In this document: piece by piece, positions 14,450-22,458 of the stretch
Layout of the letters: each line of letters starts with the position of its first letter
Position numbering within the stretch: the first letter of the stretch is position 1
Source of the DNA: Gemmatimonadales bacterium
GTDB lineage: Bacteria; Gemmatimonadota; Gemmatimonadetes; Longimicrobiales; Gaopeijiaceae
NCBI GenBank assembly: GCA_007692665.1
Contig: REBP01000145.1
Span: 1 to 33,758, forward strand
DNA: 33,758 bases
Direction of reading: 5' to 3'
The notes under the pieces: model-generated
Told to the model about the DNA's origin: nothing
What the model saw: the letters and a program-made list of their open reading frames with translations, nothing else
The model's database searches: none
Translations under genes and position numbers: made by a program

Positions 14450-15468
14450 GGGATGAGACCCATGGAACGGGAAAGGGCCCTGAATTCCCGGACCTGTGCC
14501 TCGACGAAGGCCTCGAACTCCGGTCCGGCCAGGAAATACGGGTCGAGGCGGGTCCGTTCCAGCTCCCGGGCCCAGGCCTCGGACCCTGCCGCCTCCCGCA
14601 GCGTCTCGATCCAGGCCTGGTAGCGTTCCTCCGGCACGTCCGGCGGGACGTAGAACCCCCGCCAGGTCACCCAGTCCACCTCGTACCCGGCCTCGCGGGC
14701 GGTGGGGACCGCGGCGAGGGCGCCGCCCACCCGCTCGGGAGCCAGGACCGCCAGGACCCGGAGGTTGCCGGCCTCCACCTGCGCCTCGACCTGCGTCACA
14801 TCTCCGGAAAAGAGCTGCACGAAGCCCCCCAGGAGCGCCGTCATGGCCTCGCCGCCCCCGTCGAAGGGGACGTAGCGCACCGCAAGGGGATCCACGCCGG
14901 CCTCACGCGCCAGGAGCAGCATCTTCATGTGATCCTGCCCGCCCACGGCGCTCCCCCCGCTCACCGTGAGGCTCCCGGGATCCGCCCGCCATGCCGAAAG
15001 CAGGGCATCCAGGTCTTCCCACGGTGCGTCGGGCGAGACGGCCACCACGCCGTGATCCGTGGCAATGGCGCCAAGCCAGCGGACATCCGTCTCCACCAGG
15101 TGGGCGAACTGCCCCTGGGCCAGGCGGAGGACGGTGGCGGGGCTCGCGGCCACCACCACGTTCCCGTCACCTCGCCGCTGGGCCACCGCGTTGGCGTAGG
15201 CGATCCCGCCCCCGGCGCCCGGGATGTTCACCACCCGCACCATTCCCGGCGCCAGCCCGAGCTCCTGGAGAGTGCGGGCCAGGGCGCGACAGGTCAGATC
15301 CCACCCGCCACCCGCCGCCGCCGGGGCGACACACTCCCACCCTCCCCCCTGGCGGGGCTCTTCGCATCCGGCGAGGGCAAGCACGCCGAAGAGCGCCGCC
15401 GGCATGCGGAAGCGACCCATCCCGCAGCGGCGGCGGCGATTACAGGGTTCGGCAGCCACGTCGCTCAT
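14446..15468 (-). CDS. tctC: Tripartite tricarboxylate transporter substrate-binding protein TctC, lipoprotein form
   Basis: A 340-residue binding protein of the Bug/TctC family: the ligand-binding lobes contain WECVAPAAAGGGWDLTCRAL, VNIPGAGGGIAYA, SGGSAVGGQDHMKM, YVPFDGGGEAMTALLGG and WRGFYVPPDVP. TctC usually is a soluble periplasmic protein, but here LALAGC gives a lipobox (Cys 35 from this start), so it is expected to be anchored to a membrane. The ATG at 15468 has GGAGAG rather far upstream; an internal ATG at 15420 gives a cleaner signal peptide and may be the true start. The substrate is some carboxylate; the exact compound cannot be read from sequence. It diverges from a lipoprotein gene over 73 bp that contain an inverted repeat. 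Confidence 0.9.
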   Translation of the reverse strand: MSDVAAEPCNRRRRCGMGRFRMPAALFGVLALAGCEEPRQGGGWECVAPAAAGGGWDLTCRALARTLQELGLAPGMVRVVNIPGAGGGIAYANAVAQRRGDGNVVVAASPATVLRLAQGQFAHLVETDVRWLGAIATDHGVVAVSPDAPWEDLDALLSAWRADPGSLTVSGGSAVGGQDHMKMLLLAREAGVDPLAVRYVPFDGGGEAMTALLGGFVQLFSGDVTQVEAQVEAGNLRVLAVLAPERVGGALAAVPTAREAGYEVDWVTWRGFYVPPDVPEERYQAWIETLREAAGSEAWARELERTRLDPYFLAGPEFEAFVEAQVREFRALSRSMGLIP

Positions 15469-15496
15469 CGGTGCATTGCTTCTCTCCAGGGGCCGC

Positions 15497-15538
15497 CGTA
15501 ACGTCAGCTCGGGGTTACCTCACCGCCGGGACGTTACG
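15497..15538. promoter_or_regulatory. Inverted repeat in the tctC/lipoprotein divergent region (operator candidate)
   Basis: CGTAACGTC at 15497-15505 and GACGTTACG at 15530-15538 are exact reverse complements. Their starts are 33 bp apart, about three helical turns, so both face the same side of the DNA. A related GGTTACC sits between them at 15514-15519 or so. The region separates the divergent tctCBA operon from the lipoprotein gene at 15542, and the second arm ends three bases before that gene's ATG. This fits a shared repressor or activator site, or a leader hairpin for the lipoprotein mRNA. No regulator gene is next to it. Confidence 0.5.
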
Positions 15539-15541
15539 CCC

Positions 15542-16045
15542 ATGAGACCGATCCGTCGAATCTCCGCCGCATGCATGCTTGCCCTCCTCACGGGCGGGTG
15601 CTTCTCCTACGTGCCCGTCGAGACGTCGGAGGTTCGCACGAGCGACGTGATCCGGGCCCGGATCTCGGCGGCGCAGGCCGAGGAACTGGAACCCATTCTG
15701 CAGCGGCAGACCCGGGAAGTCGAGGGGCGAGTCCTCGGCGTGTCTCCGGATTTCATGATGCGGGTCCCGGTCCAGTCCCAGCTGCAGGGCGCGTCGGTCC
15801 AGACGCTGCACCAGCAGGTTCGCATCCCCCCGTCCGAGATCTCCTTCGTCGAGCTCCGGCAACTGGACCGGACCCGGACCGGTTTCCTCGCGGCGGGTTC
15901 GACCGCCCTCCTCGTCCTCGTGCTGCGGCGCGCCTACGGCGGAGAGAGCGGCGGCGACTCGAGGGAGGTCCCCCCGACCCCCGGTGAGATCCGCATCCCC
16001 GTCTCCCTTCCCTTTTCGGCAATGACGGGGAGCGGCGGGAGGTGA
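15542..16045 (+). CDS. Small lipoprotein of unknown function
   Basis: A 167-residue protein starting MRPIRRISAACMLALLTGGC, a textbook lipoprotein signal with Cys20. The mature part holds an SH3-like or PRC-like run of strands (VRTSDVIRARISAAQAEEL, then REVEGRVLGVSPDFMMRVPV and VRIPPSEISFVELRQLD) followed by a hydrophobic segment TGFLAAGSTALLVLVLRRAY at about 118-136 that may be a membrane helix. This looks like the small lipoproteins of Gemmatimonadota that are sometimes described only as hypothetical. No function can be given. Its stop overlaps the GTG of the next lipoprotein, so the two are coupled. Confidence 0.75.
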   Translation: MRPIRRISAACMLALLTGGCFSYVPVETSEVRTSDVIRARISAAQAEELEPILQRQTREVEGRVLGVSPDFMMRVPVQSQLQGASVQTLHQQVRIPPSEISFVELRQLDRTRTGFLAAGSTALLVLVLRRAYGGESGGDSREVPPTPGEIRIPVSLPFSAMTGSGGR

Positions 16046-16422
16046 GGGCCTGGCGGGGCGTTCCGGGTGCATGCGCAGCCGTGATGCTGGGCATCGCGAT
16101 CCTTCCGGGGTGCCAGGACACGGGGGTCGAGGTGGGTTCACCGCTGGCGGTGAGCCTGGAGGTAGACCACGACACCCGCGTGGCGGAGCAACCCTTCGAG
16201 TTCCGGCTCGAGGCCCGGGGCCGCAGGCTGGCCGTGGCCCTCGTGCAGTTCGGCGACGGGTCGGCCGACACCATCGAGGCCTTCGGTGCGCAGTCCCTCG
16301 GGCACACGATCACCCGCGCGTACGATCAGCCCGGGAGCTACACCGTCATCGCCGAGGTGGAAGACCTTCTCGAGGGTTTCGCCCGGGACTCGCTGGTGGT
16401 GGAGGTGACCCCGTCCCCCTGA
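16042..16422 (+). CDS. Small lipoprotein with a PKD-like domain
   Basis: A 126-residue protein. The GTG start overlaps the previous stop as GTGA and gives a signal with lipobox ILPGC (Cys24). The mature domain (about 33-124) has LAVSLEVDHDTRVAEQPFEF, then VQFGDGSADT and ITRAYDQPGSYTVIAEVED, matching the core of PKD folds (FGDG followed by HxYxxPGxYTV), which are surface-exposed beta-sandwiches used for binding proteins or polysaccharides. An internal ATG at 16084 would truncate the signal. Predicted partner of the lipoprotein encoded just before; the job of the pair is unknown. Confidence 0.78.
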   Translation: MRAWRGVPGACAAVMLGIAILPGCQDTGVEVGSPLAVSLEVDHDTRVAEQPFEFRLEARGRRLAVALVQFGDGSADTIEAFGAQSLGHTITRAYDQPGSYTVIAEVEDLLEGFARDSLVVEVTPSP

Positions 16423-16496
16423 GGGCGGGGCTCCGAATTCTTCCTGACATGCTCCTGCCCGGGAATGACGCGCAAATCACCCGATTCTTGCGATGA

Positions 16497-16526
16497 TTGA
16501 CAAGGCGCCGGAATGGGGCGCATTCT
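16497..16526 (+). promoter_or_regulatory. Possible promoter for the second SusC/SusD pair
   Basis: TTGACA at 16497-16502 matches the -35 consensus exactly; CATTCT at 16521-16526 after an 18-bp spacer is a poor -10 (three of six). A small inverted repeat GAATG/CATTC (16511-16525) overlaps the -10. It lies about 85 bp upstream of the SusC start and no other good candidate is seen in the gap. Weak evidence. Confidence 0.3.
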
Positions 16527-16611
16527 GGGAGTGAAGCCGGGCTCGTCCCCCCGTGCACCGGGGGGTCTGGTCGTGTTCTGGGTTCACTCGCAGCGCAGGA
16601 GGTAAGGGGAA

Positions 16612-19590
16612 ATGTATGCATCCAACGTTCGAGCAGGTGGGTGGGAACGCGCAGGAGGGGGAGGGGCCGGGACCGCCCGACGCGCCTTGCTCCCGGGTCG
16701 GGTGGGGCGGTGGGGAGGAATTTTCGCCGCGGCGGCCGTGCTCCTCCTCCTGACCGCCCCCGCCTCGCAGGCCCAGAACACGGTGAGCATCACCGGGGTG
16801 GTGACCGATGCCGCCTCCGGGAATGCCGTGGGCCAGGCACAGGTCTACCTGGTGGGCACCGGGCTCGGCACCCTCACGAACCCGTCCGGGCGCTACACCA
16901 TCGCCAATGTAACGCCCGGCAGCTACACGATTCGTGTGGAGCGCATCGGGTTCCAGACGATGAACCGTGAGGTGGAGGTGGCGGCAGGCGCGCCCTTCAC
17001 CGCCGATTTCCGGCTCGTTTCGCAGGCGCTGGGGCTGGATGAGCTCGTGGTGACCGGGACCGCCGGGGCCGCCCGTCGCAGGGAGATCGGCAACACCGTG
17101 AGCCAGATCGACATGACGAACGTCATCGAGCCCCCGGTGAACCTGGATGCGCTCCTCCAGTCCCGGGTCACCGGCATGACCGTCACGCCGGGATCCGGTT
17201 CCATCGGGAGCGGCTCGCAGATCCGTCTCCGCGGGAACGTTTCCGTGGCCATGAGCAACCAGCCCATCGTGTACGTGGACGGGGTAAGGGTGCGAAGCGA
17301 CGGATATGCCAAGAACGTGCCGAACACCGGATTCCAGAGCCGGAGCAACAACGACGTTTCCTCCCCGTTGAACGACATCAACCCCGGCGACATCGAGCGC
17401 ATCGAGGTCATCAAGGGCGCGGCCGCCACCACCCTCTACGGGACCGAGGCCGCGGCCGGCGTGATCCAGATCTTCACGAAGCGGGGACGGCCGGGGGCCG
17501 CCCAGTGGACCTTCCAGATCGACCAGGGCGTGGCCCGGGTCCTCCCCTTCGGCCCCAGCACGGCGGACCGCCCGCCGTCGCAGCCCGAGCAGACCTCTGC
17601 GGGCGGGACATCGGAATACCTCTTCATCGACCCCTGGCTTCGGGACGCCTGGCAGCAGCGCTACTCCCTCTCGGTGGCCGGCGGCCGGGAAGACTTCCAG
17701 TACTTCCTTTCCGGGACCCTCACCGACAACGAGGGCGTCCTGCCCAACGACAAGGAGGACAAGTCCAACTTCCGGGGGAACTTCGTCTTCGCCCCCCTCC
17801 CGTCGCTGCAGTTCCAGTGGAACACCGCCTTCAACAACACCGAGATGTCCTACACGGCGGTGGGGAACAACGCCCACGGCCTCACGCTCAATGCCTTCCG
17901 GAGGGACCGGAACTATGCCTCCTCGGAAGATCGGGAGGCGATCGACCCCCTCCTGAACCAGGAAATCACCACCCAGATCGAGCACCTGATCACGGGGCTC
18001 ACCGCCACCTGGACGCCGATGGCGAGCCTGACCAACCGGCTCACGGTGGGATACGACCTGGCACAGCAGAACAATCGGAACCTGCGCCCCTTCGGCTTCG
18101 CCCTCGCGCCTACCGGGATCCTGGCCGACCGGCGGCACCGCTTCTCCACCCTGACCGTGGACTACGTAGGGAGCTACAATCTCCCCATCACCTCCGACTT
18201 CCGTACCGGGATCTCCTGGGGTGGGCAGATGGTGGAGACCGAGACCGAGGAGACGGGGGCCTACGGAGAGAACTTCCCGGGCCCGGGGCGCCCCATCGTG
18301 GATGCCGGGGGCACCACCCTGGGCTTCGAATCCCGGCAGCGCGTGATCAACGCGGGCTTCTTCGGCCAGACGCTCTTCGACCTGAGGGACAAGTACTTCC
18401 TGACCCTGGGCCTCCGGGTGGACGGAAACAGCGCCTTCGGAGAGAACCTGGGGCTCCAGACGTACCCCAAGGTCAGCTTCTCCTGGGTCACCTCCGACGA
18501 GGGCTTCTGGAACCCGGACTGGGGTCAGCTCAAGCTCCGTGCGGCCTGGGGGCAGTCCGGCCGGGCACCGGGAGCCTTCGACGCCGTGCGGACCTACAAC
18601 CCCGTCGGCTGGGGACAGGATCCGGCCTTCTTCCCCCTGAACGTGGGGAACCCGGACCTGGGCCCGGAACGCACCGCCGAGCTCGAGTTCGGCTTCGACG
18701 GGTCCTTCCTGGATGACCGGGTGTCGGTGGACTTCTCGGTCTACGACGCGCGCACCACCGATGCGCTGTTCAACGCCCGTCAGATCCCCTCCTCGGGCTT
18801 TCTCCAGAGCCAGCTCGAGAACGTGGGCGAGATCCGGAACAGCGGGGTCGAGCTGTCGGTTCTCACCACCGTGCTTCGCCGTTCGAACCTGAGCTGGGAC
18901 GTGGGGGGCAACTTCTCCACGGTGAACTCGGAGGTTGTGAGCCTGGGCGGGGCCCCGGCGTTCTCCCTCGGTGACTTCGGCTGGGTGGTGGAGGGTGCGC
19001 CGGTGCCGGTGATCCGGGCGCGCTGCGTGCTGAACGCGGGGGAGCTTGCCGCACCCCAATACCAGGAAGACTGCGAGATCGGGCCGGCCAATCCCACCCG
19101 CATCATCGGAGGCAATACCACGCTCCGGCTCCCTCACGGGATGCAGGTCTCCATGCGGGGCGAGTACCAGGGAGGCCACTACATCTACGACCTGGCCGCC
19201 TTCAACGCGGTGACCCGGTCCGTGATCTGGGCCGGATGCTACAACGTCTACGCCATCGTGGAGACGCAGGGCGTGGACATGGTCCCCGCCGAGGAGCGGG
19301 CCCGCTGCCTCCTCCCGACACGTGCGGACCACCATATCTATCCGTCGGACTTCTTCAAGATCCGGGAGCTGAGCTTCCAGGCTCCCGTCCCTGAAAACCT
19401 CGTGCCCGGGAGCGCCCGGGCCACGCTCACCCTGGCCGGCCGCAACTTCTACCGCTGGACCCGGGAGGAATTCCGCACCTTCGATCCGGAGATGTCCAAC
19501 AACTCCGGCTTCGAGGCGTCCGTGCGTTCGATTTCCGAGCACGTTCCCGCGCCGTCCGTCTGGACGGCCTCCCTCCGGGTCACCTTCTGA
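16612..19590 (+). CDS. SusC/RagA-family TonB-linked outer membrane transporter (second copy)
   Basis: A 992-residue transporter with the same layout as the first: a long, Arg/Gly-rich n-region and signal peptide (about 1-54, ending ASQAQ), carboxypeptidase-D-regulatory-like domain (about 57-135, VSITGVVTDAASGNAV), the TonB-box-like GLDELVVTGTAG (141-152), a plug with SGSQIRLRGNVSVAMSNQPI, DIERIEVIKGAAATTLYGTE and GVIQIFTKRG, then the barrel ending in VTF, a proper aromatic terminus. The start is decided by a strong AGGAGGT eight bases upstream of the ATG, which makes the unusually long n-region real. It overlaps the SusD gene at ATGA if the first ATG of that gene is used. It is only a distant relative of the first SusC, so the substrate should differ. 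Confidence 0.95.
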   Translation: MYASNVRAGGWERAGGGGAGTARRALLPGRVGRWGGIFAAAAVLLLLTAPASQAQNTVSITGVVTDAASGNAVGQAQVYLVGTGLGTLTNPSGRYTIANVTPGSYTIRVERIGFQTMNREVEVAAGAPFTADFRLVSQALGLDELVVTGTAGAARRREIGNTVSQIDMTNVIEPPVNLDALLQSRVTGMTVTPGSGSIGSGSQIRLRGNVSVAMSNQPIVYVDGVRVRSDGYAKNVPNTGFQSRSNNDVSSPLNDINPGDIERIEVIKGAAATTLYGTEAAAGVIQIFTKRGRPGAAQWTFQIDQGVARVLPFGPSTADRPPSQPEQTSAGGTSEYLFIDPWLRDAWQQRYSLSVAGGREDFQYFLSGTLTDNEGVLPNDKEDKSNFRGNFVFAPLPSLQFQWNTAFNNTEMSYTAVGNNAHGLTLNAFRRDRNYASSEDREAIDPLLNQEITTQIEHLITGLTATWTPMASLTNRLTVGYDLAQQNNRNLRPFGFALAPTGILADRRHRFSTLTVDYVGSYNLPITSDFRTGISWGGQMVETETEETGAYGENFPGPGRPIVDAGGTTLGFESRQRVINAGFFGQTLFDLRDKYFLTLGLRVDGNSAFGENLGLQTYPKVSFSWVTSDEGFWNPDWGQLKLRAAWGQSGRAPGAFDAVRTYNPVGWGQDPAFFPLNVGNPDLGPERTAELEFGFDGSFLDDRVSVDFSVYDARTTDALFNARQIPSSGFLQSQLENVGEIRNSGVELSVLTTVLRRSNLSWDVGGNFSTVNSEVVSLGGAPAFSLGDFGWVVEGAPVPVIRARCVLNAGELAAPQYQEDCEIGPANPTRIIGGNTTLRLPHGMQVSMRGEYQGGHYIYDLAAFNAVTRSVIWAGCYNVYAIVETQGVDMVPAEERARCLLPTRADHHIYPSDFFKIRELSFQAPVPENLVPGSARATLTLAGRNFYRWTREEFRTFDPEMSNNSGFEASVRSISEHVPAPSVWTASLRVTF

Positions 19591-19604
19591 TGAGGAGCAC
19601 GACG

Positions 19605-20894
19605 ATGAATCGAGCAGACCGCCAGAGGGTTTCCGGTGTGCGCGGTGGAGGGCTTCTTCTCCTGGTGGGCGTGGGTGTCGCCCTGGCCGGATGTGACTTC
19701 GAGGTGACGAACCCGGGTCCGATCCAGGAGGAATTCCTGAACGAGGAGCTGGCCCAGCCCGCAATCGTGAACGGCATGGGGCGGGCGCTGGCCCAGGGCA
19801 TGAACTGGCTGGCGTACACCGGGGCGGCGGTTTCCCGGGAGATCCACCCGGCCGGCTCCACTGCGGCCTTCGGGATCGCCAACGAGTGGGCCGCCGGGCA
19901 GCTGGAACCCACGGACCGCATTCTCAACACGCACTGGGAGCAGTCATCCCGCGCCCGGTGGCTGGCCGAATCCGGGGTGGCCCGCATGGTGGAGCTGGGG
20001 TCCGCGGCGGATCTTCTGACCCAGGGACGTCTCTGGGCGGGGTACGCCAACCGCCTCATGGGCGAACACTACTGCGAGGCGGTGATCGACGGCGGAAGCA
20101 TCCAGTCGCGGGAAGAATACCTGAACCGGGCCGAACGCTACTTCAGCGAGGCCATCGAGAGCGGCACCGGCAATCGGCGCCTCGCGGCCCTTGCCGGACG
20201 GGCCTCCATCCGGATGCACCTGGGGAACTGGTCCGGGGCGGCCGCGGACGCCGCCCAGGTTCCCATCGCGTTCGAATACCGCATCCCCTACTACAGTGTT
20301 GGCGCCGACGACCAGCGGAACCGCATCGCCTGGGCCTCCGCCGGCACGCCATACAAGGCCCACACCGTCTGGAACACGGTCTACGAGCCGATTGCGCTGA
20401 GCCCCGAGAATCCCGGCGGCGACCCCAGGGTGGAGTACTCGTACACGCCCGGCGAGGTCGGTGACGCCGCCATCAACTGCTGCGGGCCGGTCCCCTTCAA
20501 GAGGCAGCGGAAGCACGCCACCGACGCGGCTTCGATCCGGCTGTCGTCCGGTCGGGAGATGCGGCTGGTGGAGGCGGAGGTCGCCCTCATCGGGGACAAC
20601 TGGCAGGGTGCGCTCCAGATCATCAACGAGGTGCGAGCCTACGCCGGCGTGGATCCGGTGCAGGCGGCGAACGCCGGCGAGACCTGGACCCGCCTCAAGC
20701 GGGAGCGGGGGATCGAGCTCTGGCTCGAGGGGCGCCGGATCGGCGACCTCTACCGGTGGAACCAGCAGAACCGACCCGGCGAGTTCGGGGCCCTGGAGAC
20801 CCCGGGGGGCGGCTCCAACCTGGAGCGCCAGGATCTGTGCTTCCCCATCCCGCCCTCGGAGCGGGAGACCAATCCCAACGTGCCGCTGAACTGA
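19605..20894 (+). CDS. SusD/RagB-family lipoprotein (second copy)
   Basis: A 429-residue lipoprotein with lipobox VALAGC (Cys30) followed by DFEVTNPGPIQEEFLN, a start typical of the Gemmatimonadota branch of the RagB/SusD family. TPR-like helices run through the chain (ESGVARMVELGSAADLLTQG, ALAGRASIRMHLGNWSGAA), and the C-terminus has the family phrases RLKRERGIELWLEGRRIGDL and DLCFPIPPSERETN. It is shorter than the first SusD. The ATG at 19605 is chosen because GAGGAG lies eight bases upstream; an ATG at 19590 overlapping the susC stop would add five residues. Two adjacent Cys (CCGPVP) near residue 295 could form a disulfide with neighbours. It pairs with the transporter just upstream and is followed by a strong hairpin. 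Confidence 0.92.
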   Translation: MNRADRQRVSGVRGGGLLLLVGVGVALAGCDFEVTNPGPIQEEFLNEELAQPAIVNGMGRALAQGMNWLAYTGAAVSREIHPAGSTAAFGIANEWAAGQLEPTDRILNTHWEQSSRARWLAESGVARMVELGSAADLLTQGRLWAGYANRLMGEHYCEAVIDGGSIQSREEYLNRAERYFSEAIESGTGNRRLAALAGRASIRMHLGNWSGAAADAAQVPIAFEYRIPYYSVGADDQRNRIAWASAGTPYKAHTVWNTVYEPIALSPENPGGDPRVEYSYTPGEVGDAAINCCGPVPFKRQRKHATDAASIRLSSGREMRLVEAEVALIGDNWQGALQIINEVRAYAGVDPVQAANAGETWTRLKRERGIELWLEGRRIGDLYRWNQQNRPGEFGALETPGGGSNLERQDLCFPIPPSERETNPNVPLN

Positions 20895-20905
20895 GTCGAA
20901 CCCCG

Positions 20906-20929
20906 CCTCCCCCGGGATCCCGGGGGAGG
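20906..20929. terminator. GC-rich palindrome after the second SusC/SusD pair (probable terminator)
   Basis: A perfect 24-bp palindrome: CCTCCCCCGGGA at 20906-20917 is mirrored by TCCCGGGGGAGG at 20918-20929. In RNA it gives a very stable stem starting 11 bases after the SusD stop. No T-run follows, as is common in GC-rich genomes, so termination without Rho is not certain. Confidence 0.65.
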
Positions 20930-21011
20930 TGGGGGGCGGGCGGTCCGGCATGGAATCATGGGCAGCGCGGGAGCCTGACACCTGGCGCCTCGTCGCGGGT
21001 AGCCCGCCGCC

Positions 21012-21833
21012 ATGAACCGGCCCATCGACCCAGCCCATCAGCATCGGCGCGACGCGCTCTTCCTCGCGCTCTGCGCCATCTTCCTCACGGCACTCGTCAT
21101 GGGGAACATCATCGGGACCACGAAGTTCGTGACCCTCTTCTCGGTGACGTTTCCCACCTGGATGCTGGGGCTCGTGCCCGAAATCGTCCGGGATGGGCGC
21201 ACCTGGAGCATGGTGGTTCCGGTGGGCGTCATCGCCTTTCCGGCCACCTTCCTCGCCACCGACCTCGTGTCGGAGCTCTTCGGCCGGAAGAAGGCCCAGC
21301 TCCTCGTCTGGGTCGGGTTCGGGATGAACGTCTTCCTGCTGGCGGTGATGACGATCAATCACCTCCTCCCCGATGCCATGGGCGTGAGCGGGGGGACAAG
21401 CCTCTTCGAGGGGGTCTACGGCTTCATGGTGGCCAACGTGGTGGCCAGCATGATCGCCTACCTGGCGGCCCAGTTCATCGACGTGCGGCTCTTCCACTTC
21501 TGGAAGAAGGTGACGAACGGCAGGCACCTCTGGCTCCGGAACAACGCGTCCACCATGGTGAGCCAGCTCGTGGATTCCACCGCCATCCTCACGATCCTGT
21601 ACCTGGCGGGGAACCTGGGCGACGCGGTGACGGGGGTCGGCACCCTGGTCATCCTCATTCTGAACTCCTACCTCTTCAAGGCCATGGCCGCGGCCCTCGA
21701 CACCCCGCTCATCTACCTGGGCGCGTTCCTCTTCCGGAACTACGAGGAGGATCCGGATGGTCACCCCTTCTTCGAAAAGGGCCCCGTCAGGCTCGCAGGT
21801 GGTCCGGCTGCCACGTCCGGATCTCCCTCTTGA
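21012..21833 (+). CDS. yhhQ: Queuosine-precursor transporter, YhhQ family
   Basis: A 273-residue membrane protein with about six helices (FLALCAIFLTALVMGNIIGTTKF; TWSMVVPVGVIAFPATFLATDLVSELFG; LLVWVGFGMNVFLLAVMTINHLL; GVYGFMVANVVASMIAYLAAQFID; MVSQLVDSTAILTILYLAG; LVILILNSYLFKAMAAALDTPLIYLG). The ATDLVSELFGRKKA motif and the VDSTAI motif mark the YhhQ/VUT family, which imports queuine precursors (preQ0/preQ1) for tRNA modification. It carries a C-terminal tail of about 30 residues (EEDPDGHPFFEKG...) that overlaps the convergent DUF6526 gene by 47 bases. No tgt or queuosine biosynthesis gene is nearby. The start has no clear ribosome site but fits the family N-terminus. Confidence 0.9.
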   Translation: MNRPIDPAHQHRRDALFLALCAIFLTALVMGNIIGTTKFVTLFSVTFPTWMLGLVPEIVRDGRTWSMVVPVGVIAFPATFLATDLVSELFGRKKAQLLVWVGFGMNVFLLAVMTINHLLPDAMGVSGGTSLFEGVYGFMVANVVASMIAYLAAQFIDVRLFHFWKKVTNGRHLWLRNNASTMVSQLVDSTAILTILYLAGNLGDAVTGVGTLVILILNSYLFKAMAAALDTPLIYLGAFLFRNYEEDPDGHPFFEKGPVRLAGGPAATSGSPS

Positions 21834-22230
21834 TGGCGTCGCCGGAAGCGAGTTCGCCTTCGAGAGCCCGCCGGACCAGCACCGGGAGCTCCACATCCGC
21901 GGCAAAACGGAGCGCGATGAGATGACGACGTGGGAGTTCGCCCACCCGGTCGGCGAGTTCCGGAGGAAGGACGCCCCTCAGGCGGATGAGCATCTCGAGA
22001 CGGATGACCCGGTCCTGAACCGTCAGGGCCATGAGTCGGGACGAGACTGCCAGCGCCACGAGTCCGAGCCCCAGCACGACCTGGAAACCCGTCTCCACCG
22101 AGGGATCCCGAGCGAGGCCAGCGAGCGCGTAGACGAGCCAGGCCAGGAGGAGCGGAGTGGCCACGAAATGATGCAGCGGATTGAGGCGGCGGTGAGAGGC
22201 GTAGTCCTGGGGGGCTTCGCGAGAGGCCAT
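21787..22230 (-). CDS. DUF6526-family membrane protein
   Basis: A 147-residue protein that matches the DUF6526 pattern closely: QDYASHRRLNPLHHFVATPLLL at the start, a second helix around TGFQVVLGLGLVALAVSSRLMAL, then the signature VQDRVIRLEMLIRL, LIALRFAADVELPVLVRRAL and a terminal AIKREIRTWQPDHLRA. Two membrane helices precede a cytoplasmic helical tail. The family is widespread but has no assigned function. It converges on yhhQ with a 47-bp overlap and diverges from the acyl-CoA dehydrogenase gene. Confidence 0.88.
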   Translation of the reverse strand: MASREAPQDYASHRRLNPLHHFVATPLLLAWLVYALAGLARDPSVETGFQVVLGLGLVALAVSSRLMALTVQDRVIRLEMLIRLRGVLPPELADRVGELPRRHLIALRFAADVELPVLVRRALEGELASGDAIKREIRTWQPDHLRA

Positions 22231-22281
22231 GGTCGGCGGGCGTCCGGGTGGGGGGAGCGTGCGGCGAGAGCGCTGGCGGTT

Positions 22282-22303
22282 ACCCGGGGGCGTTCACCCG
22301 GGT
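22282..22303. promoter_or_regulatory. Small inverted repeat in the DUF6526/acyl-CoA dehydrogenase divergent region
   Basis: ACCCGGG at 22282-22288 is repeated in reverse complement within ACCCGGGT at 22296-22303, with a 7-bp spacer. It sits in the 228-bp gap between divergent genes, which holds no coding frame. Such a GC-rich repeat can arise by chance in this composition; it could be an operator for one of the two neighbours. Confidence 0.25.
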
Positions 22304-22458
22304 CCCACCTCCCGCCGCCCCGTCCCACCGCAGCAGCCCCGGGGGGGGTCCTGTCGCGGCGTGCCGGAAGACCGCATCATGAAGGGAGGGACCCCAGGGA
22401 ACGTCCAGCCCGCCCGGTAAGGCAGGGATCGCCGCCTCTCCAGCCCAGGAGCGCACGA

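Noticed and set aside
16477-19764. Open minus-strand frame of about 1,100 codons opposite the second SusC
   Set aside because: Composition is Gly/His/Arg/Pro-rich without domains, as expected for an antisense frame; the plus strand is a clear SusC.
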